From the NCBI GenBank assembly GCA_030706635.1, contig JAUZOD010000018.1:1-64000 (forward strand): a stretch of DNA of 64,000 bases. The letters run 5' to 3'. Below, one piece after another: positions 10,024 through 19,321 of this stretch (the stretch's first letter is position 1; every line of letters starts with the position of its first letter). The notes under the pieces were generated by a model. That model saw nothing but the letters and a program-made list of their open reading frames with translations. It ran no database searches and was not told the origin of the DNA. The DNA is from Bacteroidota bacterium (GTDB taxonomy: Bacteria; Bacteroidota; Bacteroidia; Chitinophagales; Chitinophagaceae). Made by a program: the position numbers and the translations under genes.

Positions 10024-11154
10024 CTACTGTTTCAGATCGGCCAATATGGGTTTCCCATTATAGGTTGCCGATTGCAAAATGTTTTCTCCCACTTTTAAGG
10101 CCGATTCAGATAGTGGCGCATAATTCAGGGGTTTGCAATACTGTTGTCCTTCATGAATATTCCACCACAGGAGTTTGGTGAGTTTTTGCGCCTTATCCTG
10201 GCTGCGGCTATTGTAGTTCTGTTCCTTATAAATAATAACCCAGGTAAAACTACTGATTGGATACCCATCCGGAGCATCTGTATTGGTAATGGATACTTTT
10301 GCGTCTGCCGGCAATTGAATATTTCCGGCAGCCGTAATGCTGGCGAGGCTTGGGTAAATGAAATTCCCGGACTTATTTTTGATGGAGGCGGCAGGCATTT
10401 TGTTCTGCACTGCATAGGCCAGTTCTATATAACCTATCCCCCCGGGTGTCTGTTTCACCGTTCCCGTCACGCCTTCATTTCCCTTACCGCCCAACCCGGC
10501 CGGCCAGTTAACGGCGGTTCCTTTTCCAACTTTGGTTTTCCATTCCTCACTGACTTTAGAAAGGTAATCTGTCCAGACATAGGTGGTGCCGCTGCCATCA
10601 GAACGGTGAACAACAATAATGGGAAAGTCAGGCAGCTTTACCCCCGGATTTATATTTGAAATGGCGTGGTCATTCCACATCTTTATTTTGCCTAAAAATA
10701 TCGCAGCAATAACATCCGGCGTTAGTTTGAGTGTGTCTGTTAAGCCAGGCAGATTGTAGCAGACCACGTCCGCACCCGAAGCCATCGGGATATGAAGCAT
10801 GTCCACACCGATTTTTTTGGATTGTTCCTCATTCAACGGAGCATCCGAGCCACCGAAGTCCACCGTTTTATTGGTCATCTGCAGGATCCCGCCTCCGGAC
10901 CCGATGGACTGGTAATTTACTCTGATACCGGTGGACCTGTTGTACTCGCTGAACATCTTTGAAAAAAGCGGATATACAAATGTGCTGCCTGCGCCAAGGA
11001 GCGCATCATCTGAGCCTGACGATTTAGCGGAAGAATCAGCGTTATTGTTCGATCCTGTTCCCGAACCATTGCAGCCGTTCAGTATTGAACCAACCATTAT
11101 GGCAATCATAAGGCACAGGAAAGAAAACCCTTTCAAATAATTCGCCGTCTTCAT
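10024..11154 (-). CDS. pstS: Phosphate ABC transporter substrate-binding lipoprotein PstS
   Basis: Lipobox GSILNGC; LLGAGSTFVYPLFSKMFSEY; VVHRSDGSGTTYVWTDYLSKVS. Confidence 0.93.
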   Translation of the reverse strand: MKTANYLKGFSFLCLMIAIMVGSILNGCNGSGTGSNNNADSSAKSSGSDDALLGAGSTFVYPLFSKMFSEYNRSTGIRVNYQSIGSGGGILQMTNKTVDFGGSDAPLNEEQSKKIGVDMLHIPMASGADVVCYNLPGLTDTLKLTPDVIAAIFLGKIKMWNDHAISNINPGVKLPDFPIIVVHRSDGSGTTYVWTDYLSKVSEEWKTKVGKGTAVNWPAGLGGKGNEGVTGTVKQTPGGIGYIELAYAVQNKMPAASIKNKSGNFIYPSLASITAAGNIQLPADAKVSITNTDAPDGYPISSFTWVIIYKEQNYNSRSQDKAQKLTKLLWWNIHEGQQYCKPLNYAPLSESALKVGENILQSATYNGKPILADLKQ

Positions 11155-11248
11155 AAATGATCTTTATCAGGTTAAGAATGTCATAAAGGTATGACAGCCA
11201 TTCTGCAGATTTTCATGCATCGGCATAAAAGAAAATACGAGCAGGAGT

Positions 11249-12091
11249 TCAGTTTGAACAGCATCCCGGTTCGCAGCAGGCTTCAGCCGGTTTCTCTGCG
11301 AATACGGTTATGCTGTAAATGCCTGTACCGGAACTTTTGAATTCCCTGATTTCTTCCGCGGACAGGTAAGCGGCTAAAATATCATCCGGAATGACGATCG
11401 GCTTTTCTTTCTGAATGATTATATTCTGAAACCCGTTGATTTCAATCAGTTCCATATACGCTTGTTTCTGCACGGCTCCTGACACACAACCGGAATACAT
11501 TTCTGCCGTTTTCCGGATCTTATCGGGAAGCGAGCCTGCCAAAACGATATCGGAAATACTAAAATGACCACCCGGTTTTAAAACCCTCTTTATTTCCTTA
11601 AACACGCCATCTTTGTTGGGCACCAGATTCAGCACGCAATTGCTTACAATAACATCCGCGATATTCGATGTAACCGGCATTTTTTCAATATCCCCTTTGC
11701 GAAATTCTACATTGTGAAAACCAAGTTTTTCAGCATTCTTCCGCGCTTTATCAATCATGGCGTCGGTAAAATCAATACCGATCACTTTTCCGGTTTCTCC
11801 GGTCTCGGATCGCGCAATAAAACAGTCATTGCCGGCTCCTGATCCCAGATCAATCACCAGGTCGCCCTTGCTGATCCGGGCAAACTGGGTAGGCAGGCCG
11901 CATCCGAGACCCAGATCCGCATCCGGATTATATCCTTTTAAGTTGGTATAATCATCGCTCATGATATTATAGACTTCGGTAGAGCAGCAGCCCGAGCCGC
12001 AGCAGGACGCTTCATTGGTTTCCTTCTCCTGCAAAGCGATTTCGCTGTATTTCTGCCTCACCATTTCTTTTATTTGTTCCTGTGTTTCCAT
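11249..12091 (-). CDS. arsM: Arsenite S-adenosylmethionine methyltransferase
   Basis: SAM motif VIDLGSGAGNDCFIA, conserved NCVLNLVP and MYSGCVSGA cysteines, N-terminal CCGSGCC and C-terminal CCEPGCC. Confidence 0.93.
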   Translation of the reverse strand: METQEQIKEMVRQKYSEIALQEKETNEASCCGSGCCSTEVYNIMSDDYTNLKGYNPDADLGLGCGLPTQFARISKGDLVIDLGSGAGNDCFIARSETGETGKVIGIDFTDAMIDKARKNAEKLGFHNVEFRKGDIEKMPVTSNIADVIVSNCVLNLVPNKDGVFKEIKRVLKPGGHFSISDIVLAGSLPDKIRKTAEMYSGCVSGAVQKQAYMELIEINGFQNIIIQKEKPIVIPDDILAAYLSAEEIREFKSSGTGIYSITVFAEKPAEACCEPGCCSN

Positions 12092-12129
12092 GATATATAT
12101 ATTTTAAATTGTAAATAGATTGCCGATAC

Positions 12130-12582
12130 TTAAATCCAATAGCTTAAAACGTCTGCTTCCCTGATGAAACCGAGCACTGATTTTTCTATTTCGTCCCGGA
12201 CTGCCCGGGTACGTTGTAAAATTTCCTCAGGAGATCCTTTGAAAGCAGAAGGATCCTCAAAAGACCAGGCGATCCGTTTCAGCGTGCCCGGAAAAATGGG
12301 GCACTTTTCGGCACTCGCCGCATCACAAACAGTAATCACCGCATGATAAAATTTTCCCTGTCTGATCAGATCGAACACCCCCTGGGTACCCTTCTGGCTC
12401 AGGTCAATCCCCGCTTCCTGCATTACCTTAACCACATTTGGATTTAACGCGCCGGGCTCGATGCCCGCGCTCTCCGCGTCAAAGCGGCCAGCTCCATGTT
12501 TATTCAGAAAGGCTTCGGCCATCTGGCTGCGGGCTGAATTGTGAATGCAAACGAACAGGACTTTGTGTTTGGAGTCTGACAT
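12130..12582 (-). CDS. arsC: Arsenate reductase, low-MW protein tyrosine phosphatase type
   Basis: VLFVCIHNSARSQMAEAFLN P-loop; VCDAASAEKCPIFPGTLKRIAWSFEDPS. Confidence 0.93.
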   Translation of the reverse strand: MSDSKHKVLFVCIHNSARSQMAEAFLNKHGAGRFDAESAGIEPGALNPNVVKVMQEAGIDLSQKGTQGVFDLIRQGKFYHAVITVCDAASAEKCPIFPGTLKRIAWSFEDPSAFKGSPEEILQRTRAVRDEIEKSVLGFIREADVLSYWI

Positions 12583-12637
12583 GGCTGTATATTATTTGTT
12601 CAATGCAATATGACGATAATGATGGCTAAAAAAATAG

Positions 12638-12967
12638 TCAGCAACAATTATTTTCCGGGTTATAGCTTACAAAGAATGCATCCAGTATCGTTTTGAATTG
12701 TTTCCAGGTTTTGGGATCAATGCAGTAGCAGACGCTGGTGCCTTCAATGGTTCCCTGAATCAGGCCGGCATTCTTCAATTCTTTCAGGTGCTGGGAAATG
12801 GTGGGCTGAGCCAGGCCGAGCTCTTCTACCAGATCACCGCAAATGCAGGAATTGGTTTTGATCACATGCTGGAGGATGGCTATGCGGGCCGGGTGAGCCA
12901 ATGCTTTCATCATCAGGGCCAGCTTATTTTGTTTTTCCGAAAATATTTCTGTTTTGGTGAGTCCCAT
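12638..12967 (-). CDS. arsR: ArsR-family metalloregulatory repressor
   Basis: LAHPARIAILQHVIKTNSCICGDLVEELGLAQPTISQHLKELKNAGLI winged helix; start MGLTKTEIF. Confidence 0.92.
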   Translation of the reverse strand: MGLTKTEIFSEKQNKLALMMKALAHPARIAILQHVIKTNSCICGDLVEELGLAQPTISQHLKELKNAGLIQGTIEGTSVCYCIDPKTWKQFKTILDAFFVSYNPENNCC

Positions 12968-12977
12968 ATCTGTATAA

Positions 12978-12989
12978 CGCAATATTACG
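12978..12989. promoter_or_regulatory. Candidate ArsR operator (quasi-palindrome)
   Basis: CGCAATATTACG, one mismatched pair, 11 bp upstream of the arsR ATG. Confidence 0.4.
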
Positions 12990-13194
12990 ATTGATTGCAG
13001 ATAAAAACAAATTTTTTATTTTATCTATTTTAGCCTGCTGCTTTTCTTTTTCCGAAATGTTCAATTTCTGTTGAAGGCGTTCTGCAGCTGCAAGCTGTCT
13101 TTTGCAATCATTTCTATCGCGTTGGGGATGGGGTCAAAAGCAAGGTTCCAGCCCCTTGGAAGAATAACCTGAAAGACAAAGTTATTTTATTTTC

Positions 13195-13228
13195 AAACAA
13201 CGTCCGGTTTTTAAACAGGACGTTGTTT
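13195..13228 (+). terminator. Perfect 11-bp inverted repeat hairpin in the leader of the DGPF/ECF operon
   Basis: AAACAACGTCC - ggtttttaaaca - GGACGTTGTTT followed by a T-rich tract. Confidence 0.6.
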
Positions 13229-13287
13229 TAGTTTTACAGGATCAGGTTAAGACTGGCCTGACAACAAAACAATCAATACAGGAAATC

Positions 13288-13647
13288 ATGGAAAAATTCA
13301 TGCTGATTATAAGGGAGGATCTGGATAAACTGGGCAGGATGACGGATGAAGAACGGTTTGCCAACATACCCATGATGCTGAAGTGGGTTGACTCACTTAT
13401 TGAGAGTGGCAATTATATCAAGGGTGAACCGCTACTTATAAAGGGCCGGTACGTGAGCAGGGAGCAAATCCTTTCTGATGGCCCTTTCATCGAAGCCCGC
13501 GAAGGCATCTCGGGCTATGAAATAATCAGGGCGGAAAATATCGAACAGGCAGCCGCCATCGCCCAGACCTGCCCGCTGGTTCAACAAGGCCTGGCCGTGA
13601 GAGAGGTTCGCCCGATCGCCACAATATATGGTGTGAATAATGAATGA
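13288..13647 (+). CDS. YciI-like DGPF-domain protein
   Basis: MEKFMLIIRED...LSDGPFIEAREGISGYEIIRAENIEQA. Confidence 0.9.
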   Translation: MEKFMLIIREDLDKLGRMTDEERFANIPMMLKWVDSLIESGNYIKGEPLLIKGRYVSREQILSDGPFIEAREGISGYEIIRAENIEQAAAIAQTCPLVQQGLAVREVRPIATIYGVNNE

Positions 13648-14794
13648 AACCGGAAAACGCATCGAAGCGCTTTATAAAGACAAGTTCGGCCAGCTCATCT
13701 CGTTAATGCTGCAACGGTTCCGGAACCTGTCTATTGAGTCGGCCGAAGATATTGTACAGGAGACTTTCGCCGAGGCGGCAGCGCGCTGGCCGGATCAGGG
13801 CGAGCCGGAGAATCCATCGGGATGGCTATATCAGACCTCTAAAAACAAATCCATCAACCTGCTTAAACAAGTTTTCAGAACGGAAGACTTATCATTTGCC
13901 AAAACGGTTTCAGTGGCCGCGGAAGAAATTTCCGAACATGGGTTTAAAGATGCACAATTACTGATGCTGATGGCTTGCTGCCATCCGGACCTTACGCCAA
14001 AAATGCAGGTGGTGTTAGCACTTAAATATGTAGCTAATCTCAAGATTGAAAATATTGCCCTGCAGTTTGGAGCAGAACCCGATGCGATAGAGAAAATGCT
14101 TTACCGCGCAAGGCAAAAAATTAAAAGCGAGGCAATCATCCTATCGGCTGGCAGCAGATCGTGTTCGAAAGAGCGGCTTTCGGTTGTACACAAGGTGATC
14201 TATCTCATCTTTAACGAAGGCTATAAACAATCGGGCGAAAAGACAGGTCAGGGAAAAGCGATGTGTGAGGACGCATTAATACTTAACAAATTATTATTTG
14301 ACAGTCCCCTGGGCAACGCCGAAACAAAAGCGCTGCAGGCGCTCATGCTGTTTAATATCGCCCGGCTGGATGCCCGCTTTGATGCTGAGGGAAATGCGAT
14401 AGAACTGGAGTATCAGGACAGGAGCATTTGGAATCACGATCTGATCGGGCTGGCCCGCTTTTTACTGAACGAATCGGAAGATTCCAGCTTTTCGCCCTAT
14501 CATCTGGAAGCCGCTATTGCCTGTATGCACTGCACTGCGCGAAAATTTGAAGACACTGACTGGGCAAGCATCTGCAGATATTACGAGGTGTTGTTAAAAG
14601 TCTATCCCAGCCCGTTTGCCGAGATCAATTATGCGGTGGCTTTACAGTACAACCGCCAGGACGAAAAAGCATTTCAGATCCTGATGGAGCTCCACCGGAA
14701 CCCGTATTTTAATAAAATGCCCATTCTGGATATTTCCATCCGGAAGTATTTTGAACGCGTTACTGCACAAGATAGCAGGCTCCCGTCGCCCTGA
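13640..14794 (+). CDS. ECF sigma factor, ECF42-like (DUF6596/TPR-like C-terminal extension)
   Basis: Sigma2 region ESAEDIVQETFAEAAARWPDQGEPENPSGWLYQTSKNKSINLLK; long C-terminal extension; overlaps the DGPF gene by 8 nt. Confidence 0.9.
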   Translation: MNETGKRIEALYKDKFGQLISLMLQRFRNLSIESAEDIVQETFAEAAARWPDQGEPENPSGWLYQTSKNKSINLLKQVFRTEDLSFAKTVSVAAEEISEHGFKDAQLLMLMACCHPDLTPKMQVVLALKYVANLKIENIALQFGAEPDAIEKMLYRARQKIKSEAIILSAGSRSCSKERLSVVHKVIYLIFNEGYKQSGEKTGQGKAMCEDALILNKLLFDSPLGNAETKALQALMLFNIARLDARFDAEGNAIELEYQDRSIWNHDLIGLARFLLNESEDSSFSPYHLEAAIACMHCTARKFEDTDWASICRYYEVLLKVYPSPFAEINYAVALQYNRQDEKAFQILMELHRNPYFNKMPILDISIRKYFERVTAQDSRLPSP

Positions 14795-14867
14795 CGAGAA
14801 AAAAAATTGAGCAGACCATGTCCGGTAACGGCTTTTCCGGTTGTCTGTACCAATAAAACAGGAAATA

Positions 14868-15326
14868 ATGAAAACAGCTATGCTCTTTGTCAAAACCGTG
14901 ATTGCGTGGGCCGCCCTGTCCTGTCAGGCAGGATTTGCCCAGACTTCGCCGGGCCCTGCAGCAGGGCTGCAAAATGCAGCAAACGAAAAAACGGTCAGGG
15001 AGTATTATACCGCATTTGAGAAAAAAGACTGGAATTCGGTGGAGCAGATTTTCGCTGACGGCTTTACCTTCACCAGCCCGCTTGACGACCATATCAGTAT
15101 AAAGTCTTTTAAGGAAAGATGCTGGCCCAACGCCTATAAGATCAAACAATTCGATCTGGATAAGCTTGTTGTAAACGGGGACGACGCCTTTGTAATCTAT
15201 AACGGCTGGACGACAGATGGAAAATTATTCCGGAACAGCGAATATTTTAAGTTCAAAGACGGAAAAATCAGGGAATACGAGTGTTTCTTCGGGCCCGGGA
15301 TAAATTATCCGAATTCGGGGAAATAG
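14868..15326 (+). CDS. Secreted SnoaL/NTF2-like protein
   Basis: Signal peptide MKTAMLFVKTVIAWAALSCQAGFAQ; VREYYTAFEKKDWNSVEQIFADGFTFTSP. Confidence 0.8.
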   Translation: MKTAMLFVKTVIAWAALSCQAGFAQTSPGPAAGLQNAANEKTVREYYTAFEKKDWNSVEQIFADGFTFTSPLDDHISIKSFKERCWPNAYKIKQFDLDKLVVNGDDAFVIYNGWTTDGKLFRNSEYFKFKDGKIREYECFFGPGINYPNSGK

Positions 15327-15348
15327 AACAACAGTATATGATTATACA

Positions 15349-16818
15349 TCAGTTTAACCGCTTTTTGTTTTTAACAGCCCAGCCCGTTAAATTGCTAATT
15401 CGCTTAAATTCTGAAAGAATTCCAATTTTTCCCGTCGCCCTGGAAGGCAGGGTATAACATTGAATAAGTATATCATCAATATAAAACTCCACCAGGGTCT
15501 GCTTCAGAAAGAGTTTGAAATGACCCCGGGACGAAAATTTCATTTCTCTGTTAATTGTATCTATAACATTAAATTTTTCACTGTTTTCAACCTTATCCCT
15601 GAACTCAACCTGGCCATTTGCTTCCAGGAAAATAGCTGTCCCTTTATCTTTTTCACAGCCTATGTATAATGCGCTTTTTTCATTTTTCTCTAAGGACGGG
15701 AAATACCCTTCCAATATTACTCCATGATCAATATCAAGTGTTTCAGGTAAAAAGGATACAAGGGCGCTTTTATTCACCGCTATATTTTGAAATTTCTTTT
15801 TTTCTCCTTTTAATTGTTCATTGCCCGTCCAGTAGGCCAACCTTAAAATACCCGCTTTATCAACAAATGCTTTTTTCAATAAACCAAAATAAGTAACTCC
15901 CCTGCTGAGCGTCTGATGATCGACCAATACCTCTCCCCTGTAAGGAAAAAACCGGGCAAAATAAGTGAAAAGAAAATTCTGGTGTGAAGTCAGCAGTTTA
16001 AAGTTTTTCTCAGCAGGATAAAAAGGACCCTGCGGAGAATCACTTTCCAAAGTAGACATGCCAATATCATCGTCTTTATAAGAACCTGCCATCATATAAT
16101 ACTTCTCGTTAATTTTCGCAACAGCGCCCACCTCAATGGATGCCATTTTTTCTCTATTTCCCCAACTGATTACCGGTGGCGGCAATGCCTTCCAATCTAT
16201 ACCGTCATTTGTTTCTCCAAAACCAAAACCCGGACTGAACCTTTTAGGATTGGCTGTCCAATAACCATAAAATCCGCCGGCGGCCTTCGAAATAGAGTAA
16301 ATACAGTCCCAACGACTGTCGTCACCTTTATTCATTCTATAAAAGTTGCTATCCGGGGCAAATCTTTTTTTAAGTTTTGTCCAATGAACTAAATCATCGG
16401 AAGATGCAAAGAAAATATTTTGCCGATCCTTCCCATATAAAGTTCCATGATGCAGTTCTGAAAAGTTCATAATATATTTCCCTTTCCCATTATTCACTGG
16501 CGACTTCCACACCGACCCTGACCCTAGCGATATTGCACTGTCTGATTTAGAGAGTATCCTTCCCTTATCTTCCCAGCTTACTCCATCTTTAGAAATAGCC
16601 AGCCCTATGCCGTCAGTCTCCGTTACACTTTCTTCCATAATCAGGTAGTACAAGTAAAATGTTTTATTCTGATAATACATCCAGGTATCCCACATTTTAT
16701 CGGCTTTAGGCTGAAAAAAGAGCGAATTTTCAGTACCCTGCTGCCCAAAACAGGAGAAACAGATAAACGTCAGTAAAACATTTAATAAAAGTCTGTGCAT
16801 TTTCATCAGAAACTGCAT
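15349..16818 (-). CDS. Beta-propeller glycoside-hydrolase-like secreted protein (GH43/GH32-like fold)
   Basis: Signal peptide; repeated blades such as AISKDGVSWEDKGRI, ASSDDLVHWTKL, ETNDGIDWKALP. Confidence 0.65.
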   Translation of the reverse strand: MQFLMKMHRLLLNVLLTFICFSCFGQQGTENSLFFQPKADKMWDTWMYYQNKTFYLYYLIMEESVTETDGIGLAISKDGVSWEDKGRILSKSDSAISLGSGSVWKSPVNNGKGKYIMNFSELHHGTLYGKDRQNIFFASSDDLVHWTKLKKRFAPDSNFYRMNKGDDSRWDCIYSISKAAGGFYGYWTANPKRFSPGFGFGETNDGIDWKALPPPVISWGNREKMASIEVGAVAKINEKYYMMAGSYKDDDIGMSTLESDSPQGPFYPAEKNFKLLTSHQNFLFTYFARFFPYRGEVLVDHQTLSRGVTYFGLLKKAFVDKAGILRLAYWTGNEQLKGEKKKFQNIAVNKSALVSFLPETLDIDHGVILEGYFPSLEKNEKSALYIGCEKDKGTAIFLEANGQVEFRDKVENSEKFNVIDTINREMKFSSRGHFKLFLKQTLVEFYIDDILIQCYTLPSRATGKIGILSEFKRISNLTGWAVKNKKRLN

Positions 16819-16848
16819 TCAGTAATTAGTTATTCGGCATATTTTTCT

Positions 16849-19314
16849 TCAACTCATGGCCGGGTCACTCTTGCTCATACGGCCGGTTTCCACATGACCT
16901 GCAAACCTCTTTTCGAACAGATAATTCCCGGGGAGTTTAATACTGAAATCATACCAGCCAAAACTTTCGGTCAGATCAAACGGGGTGACTACCCCGGTCG
17001 CACGGGCATTGATTTCTTCAATCACCGGGCCATGATGATAGGACAGATCGGCAATCTTCACCTGTATGTTTTTTGGGGAGGCATTTTTAAACGTGATGGC
17101 TGCTTTTCCGTTGGGAAAATGAGCTACAGAAATATGCAAATCAGGATCCTGGTCATCACCTTTAAATTCGCGATAGAAGCCATTAGGGCCATATACGCGC
17201 AAATGATATTGATGGTTATCAAAATCCGGTACCTGCCAGGCGTCCTTTAACCGGTCACCGGCCGCCACTGCATAATTTCTCTCTGAAAAGTCGCGGGAAC
17301 GATGGTTTAGTGCATACACGATAAATGGAGAACCGGCCGCCTGTTCTTTGAAAAGATGATTGCCCGCACCGATGATTATTTCAAAGCTAATATTTTCCGG
17401 CTGATAATTTCCATCAGCATATATTTCATAAGGAATGGCACAGGCCGAACGGATGCCTTTTTCCTGTAAGGGCATAAAAGCCGAAGCGTCGGGCGATGCG
17501 TTGAGCTGCCTGATTTCTGCCGGTGACAAGGGCTTATAGTTCGATGGAACATTCTTAAACTTTGCCTTATGTATGCCCTCAATAAAGAGAGCTTTTTTGA
17601 TAAAAGGCAGTCCCTGTATTTTATCTCCCTCAAATTGCCGGAATGCGGAGGTAAGGTTGCCGCAAACAATGCGGCGCCAGGGCGTGATGTTGGTCTCTTC
17701 CATATTCTTCCCAAACTTTTTATTGATAAAATGCTCCAGGAATTGTATGCATGAGGTATGATCAAATACCTGGGAATTTACCAGTCCTCCGCGGCTCCAG
17801 GGCGAGGCAATGATCATGGGTACCCGAAAACCAAGTCCGATAGAGCCGGGAACGTCCTCTTCCAGCTTTACGTGCTCCAGACCGGTATCAACGCCCGCGG
17901 AAACTTTACCGCTTTCAGGGTGATGAGGGTCTGGCGCTGTGAATGGCGGCACGTGATCAAAATAGCCGTCATTCTCATCATAGTTTAGAATAAAAATGGT
18001 TTTTTTCCATACCTCCGGATTTTGCGTGAGGATGTCCATTACCTCAGAAACATACCATGCGCCCATCCATGGCTCGCCCGGGCAATCGGAGAATGTTTCG
18101 GGAGCCACCAGCCAGGATACCGTGGGCAGGGCATTGTTTTGCACGTCCTGCCTGAACCGGTGCAGCACATCTCCTTTCGGGATATTGATTTTTCGCTGCA
18201 CATCTCCATCTGCATAATCCAACGGGGTCAGTTCATGCCGGTGGGGATCTCCGGAGTTTACCGCAAAAGCCTTCTCATGAATGCTTTTGTGAAATGGAGA
18301 CAGACTTTCATATTTTTCTGTAGTGCAATTCGCCAGATCTTCTTTAGCGGACCCGAGGGCTTTCTCCAAATCCTTCAGGTATATTTGGGCATCTTTCAGA
18401 TCTTTGCTGCCCGCCGGTAAAGCCTGGATTTTTGTTTGTACATCTTCGATGGCCTTTTCCAGTTTCACTTTTTTTTCAGGTAAATAATCCATATACCTCC
18501 TGGAAAGTTTTACGTTATACTGATTAAAAAATTCCATGGAATTATCGCTGAAATTGGCAAGCCACTCATCTTCTTCTTCTGTAAACCCGCCATCCACACT
18601 TAACTCATTTTGATAGATTTTCCAGTGTACGCCGTGCTGCTCCAGCAATTCAGGGAAAGTTCTCCATTCTATTCCCTTTTCTATATCATCATTATCAATG
18701 AAAGCCCTGGAATCCTCCTCCATTTTTGCTCTTACTGTTCCACTCCAGAAATACAACCTGTTGGGGTCCGTAGGGGTTAAGGAAGAGCAGAAATACTGGT
18801 CGCAAACAGTAAAGGAGTCTGCCAGTGCATAATAGAACGGGATATCTTCCCGCGTGTAATATCCCATGGTTAAGGGTATTTCTGCATAATCAACATCTTC
18901 GGATTTTTTTGCGTCAATCCAGTTATCATACCGGCCGCCATTGCGGGCGCCGGTCTGGCTTTTACGGCTATGCGGAAGGGACCCCATCCAGGTGATCCTG
19001 GTATTTTTTATATCCAGCCGGAAGGGAGCATAGGTTTCTCCTTTGGCGCTGGTCTGCAGCCACACTTTATTTTTATCGGGCAGGGTGATGGCTCTTGGAT
19101 CATTGTAACCACGAACTCCCCGCAGGGTTCCGAAAACATGGTCGAACGACCTGTTTTCCTGCATAAGGAATATTATATGTTCCGCATCGAGGTAAGTGCT
19201 TCCAGCAGCCGGATCAATTGACAATGCTTTTAAAATTGAAGGGGGCAATGCCGCCATGCCGGCTGCTCCGGAAAGGAGCAAGGTCTTTTTAAGAAATTCT
19301 CTCCTGCTATCCAT
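16849..19314 (-). CDS. Phosphocholine-specific phospholipase C (phosphoesterase family), Tat substrate
   Basis: Twin-arginine SRREFLKK signal; EHIIFLMQENRSFDHVFGTLRGVRGYNDPRA; FILNYDENDGYFDHVPPF; C-terminal repeat domains. Confidence 0.9.
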   Translation of the reverse strand: MDSRREFLKKTLLLSGAAGMAALPPSILKALSIDPAAGSTYLDAEHIIFLMQENRSFDHVFGTLRGVRGYNDPRAITLPDKNKVWLQTSAKGETYAPFRLDIKNTRITWMGSLPHSRKSQTGARNGGRYDNWIDAKKSEDVDYAEIPLTMGYYTREDIPFYYALADSFTVCDQYFCSSLTPTDPNRLYFWSGTVRAKMEEDSRAFIDNDDIEKGIEWRTFPELLEQHGVHWKIYQNELSVDGGFTEEEDEWLANFSDNSMEFFNQYNVKLSRRYMDYLPEKKVKLEKAIEDVQTKIQALPAGSKDLKDAQIYLKDLEKALGSAKEDLANCTTEKYESLSPFHKSIHEKAFAVNSGDPHRHELTPLDYADGDVQRKINIPKGDVLHRFRQDVQNNALPTVSWLVAPETFSDCPGEPWMGAWYVSEVMDILTQNPEVWKKTIFILNYDENDGYFDHVPPFTAPDPHHPESGKVSAGVDTGLEHVKLEEDVPGSIGLGFRVPMIIASPWSRGGLVNSQVFDHTSCIQFLEHFINKKFGKNMEETNITPWRRIVCGNLTSAFRQFEGDKIQGLPFIKKALFIEGIHKAKFKNVPSNYKPLSPAEIRQLNASPDASAFMPLQEKGIRSACAIPYEIYADGNYQPENISFEIIIGAGNHLFKEQAAGSPFIVYALNHRSRDFSERNYAVAAGDRLKDAWQVPDFDNHQYHLRVYGPNGFYREFKGDDQDPDLHISVAHFPNGKAAITFKNASPKNIQVKIADLSYHHGPVIEEINARATGVVTPFDLTESFGWYDFSIKLPGNYLFEKRFAGHVETGRMSKSDPAMS

Positions 19315-19321
19315 TGATTTA

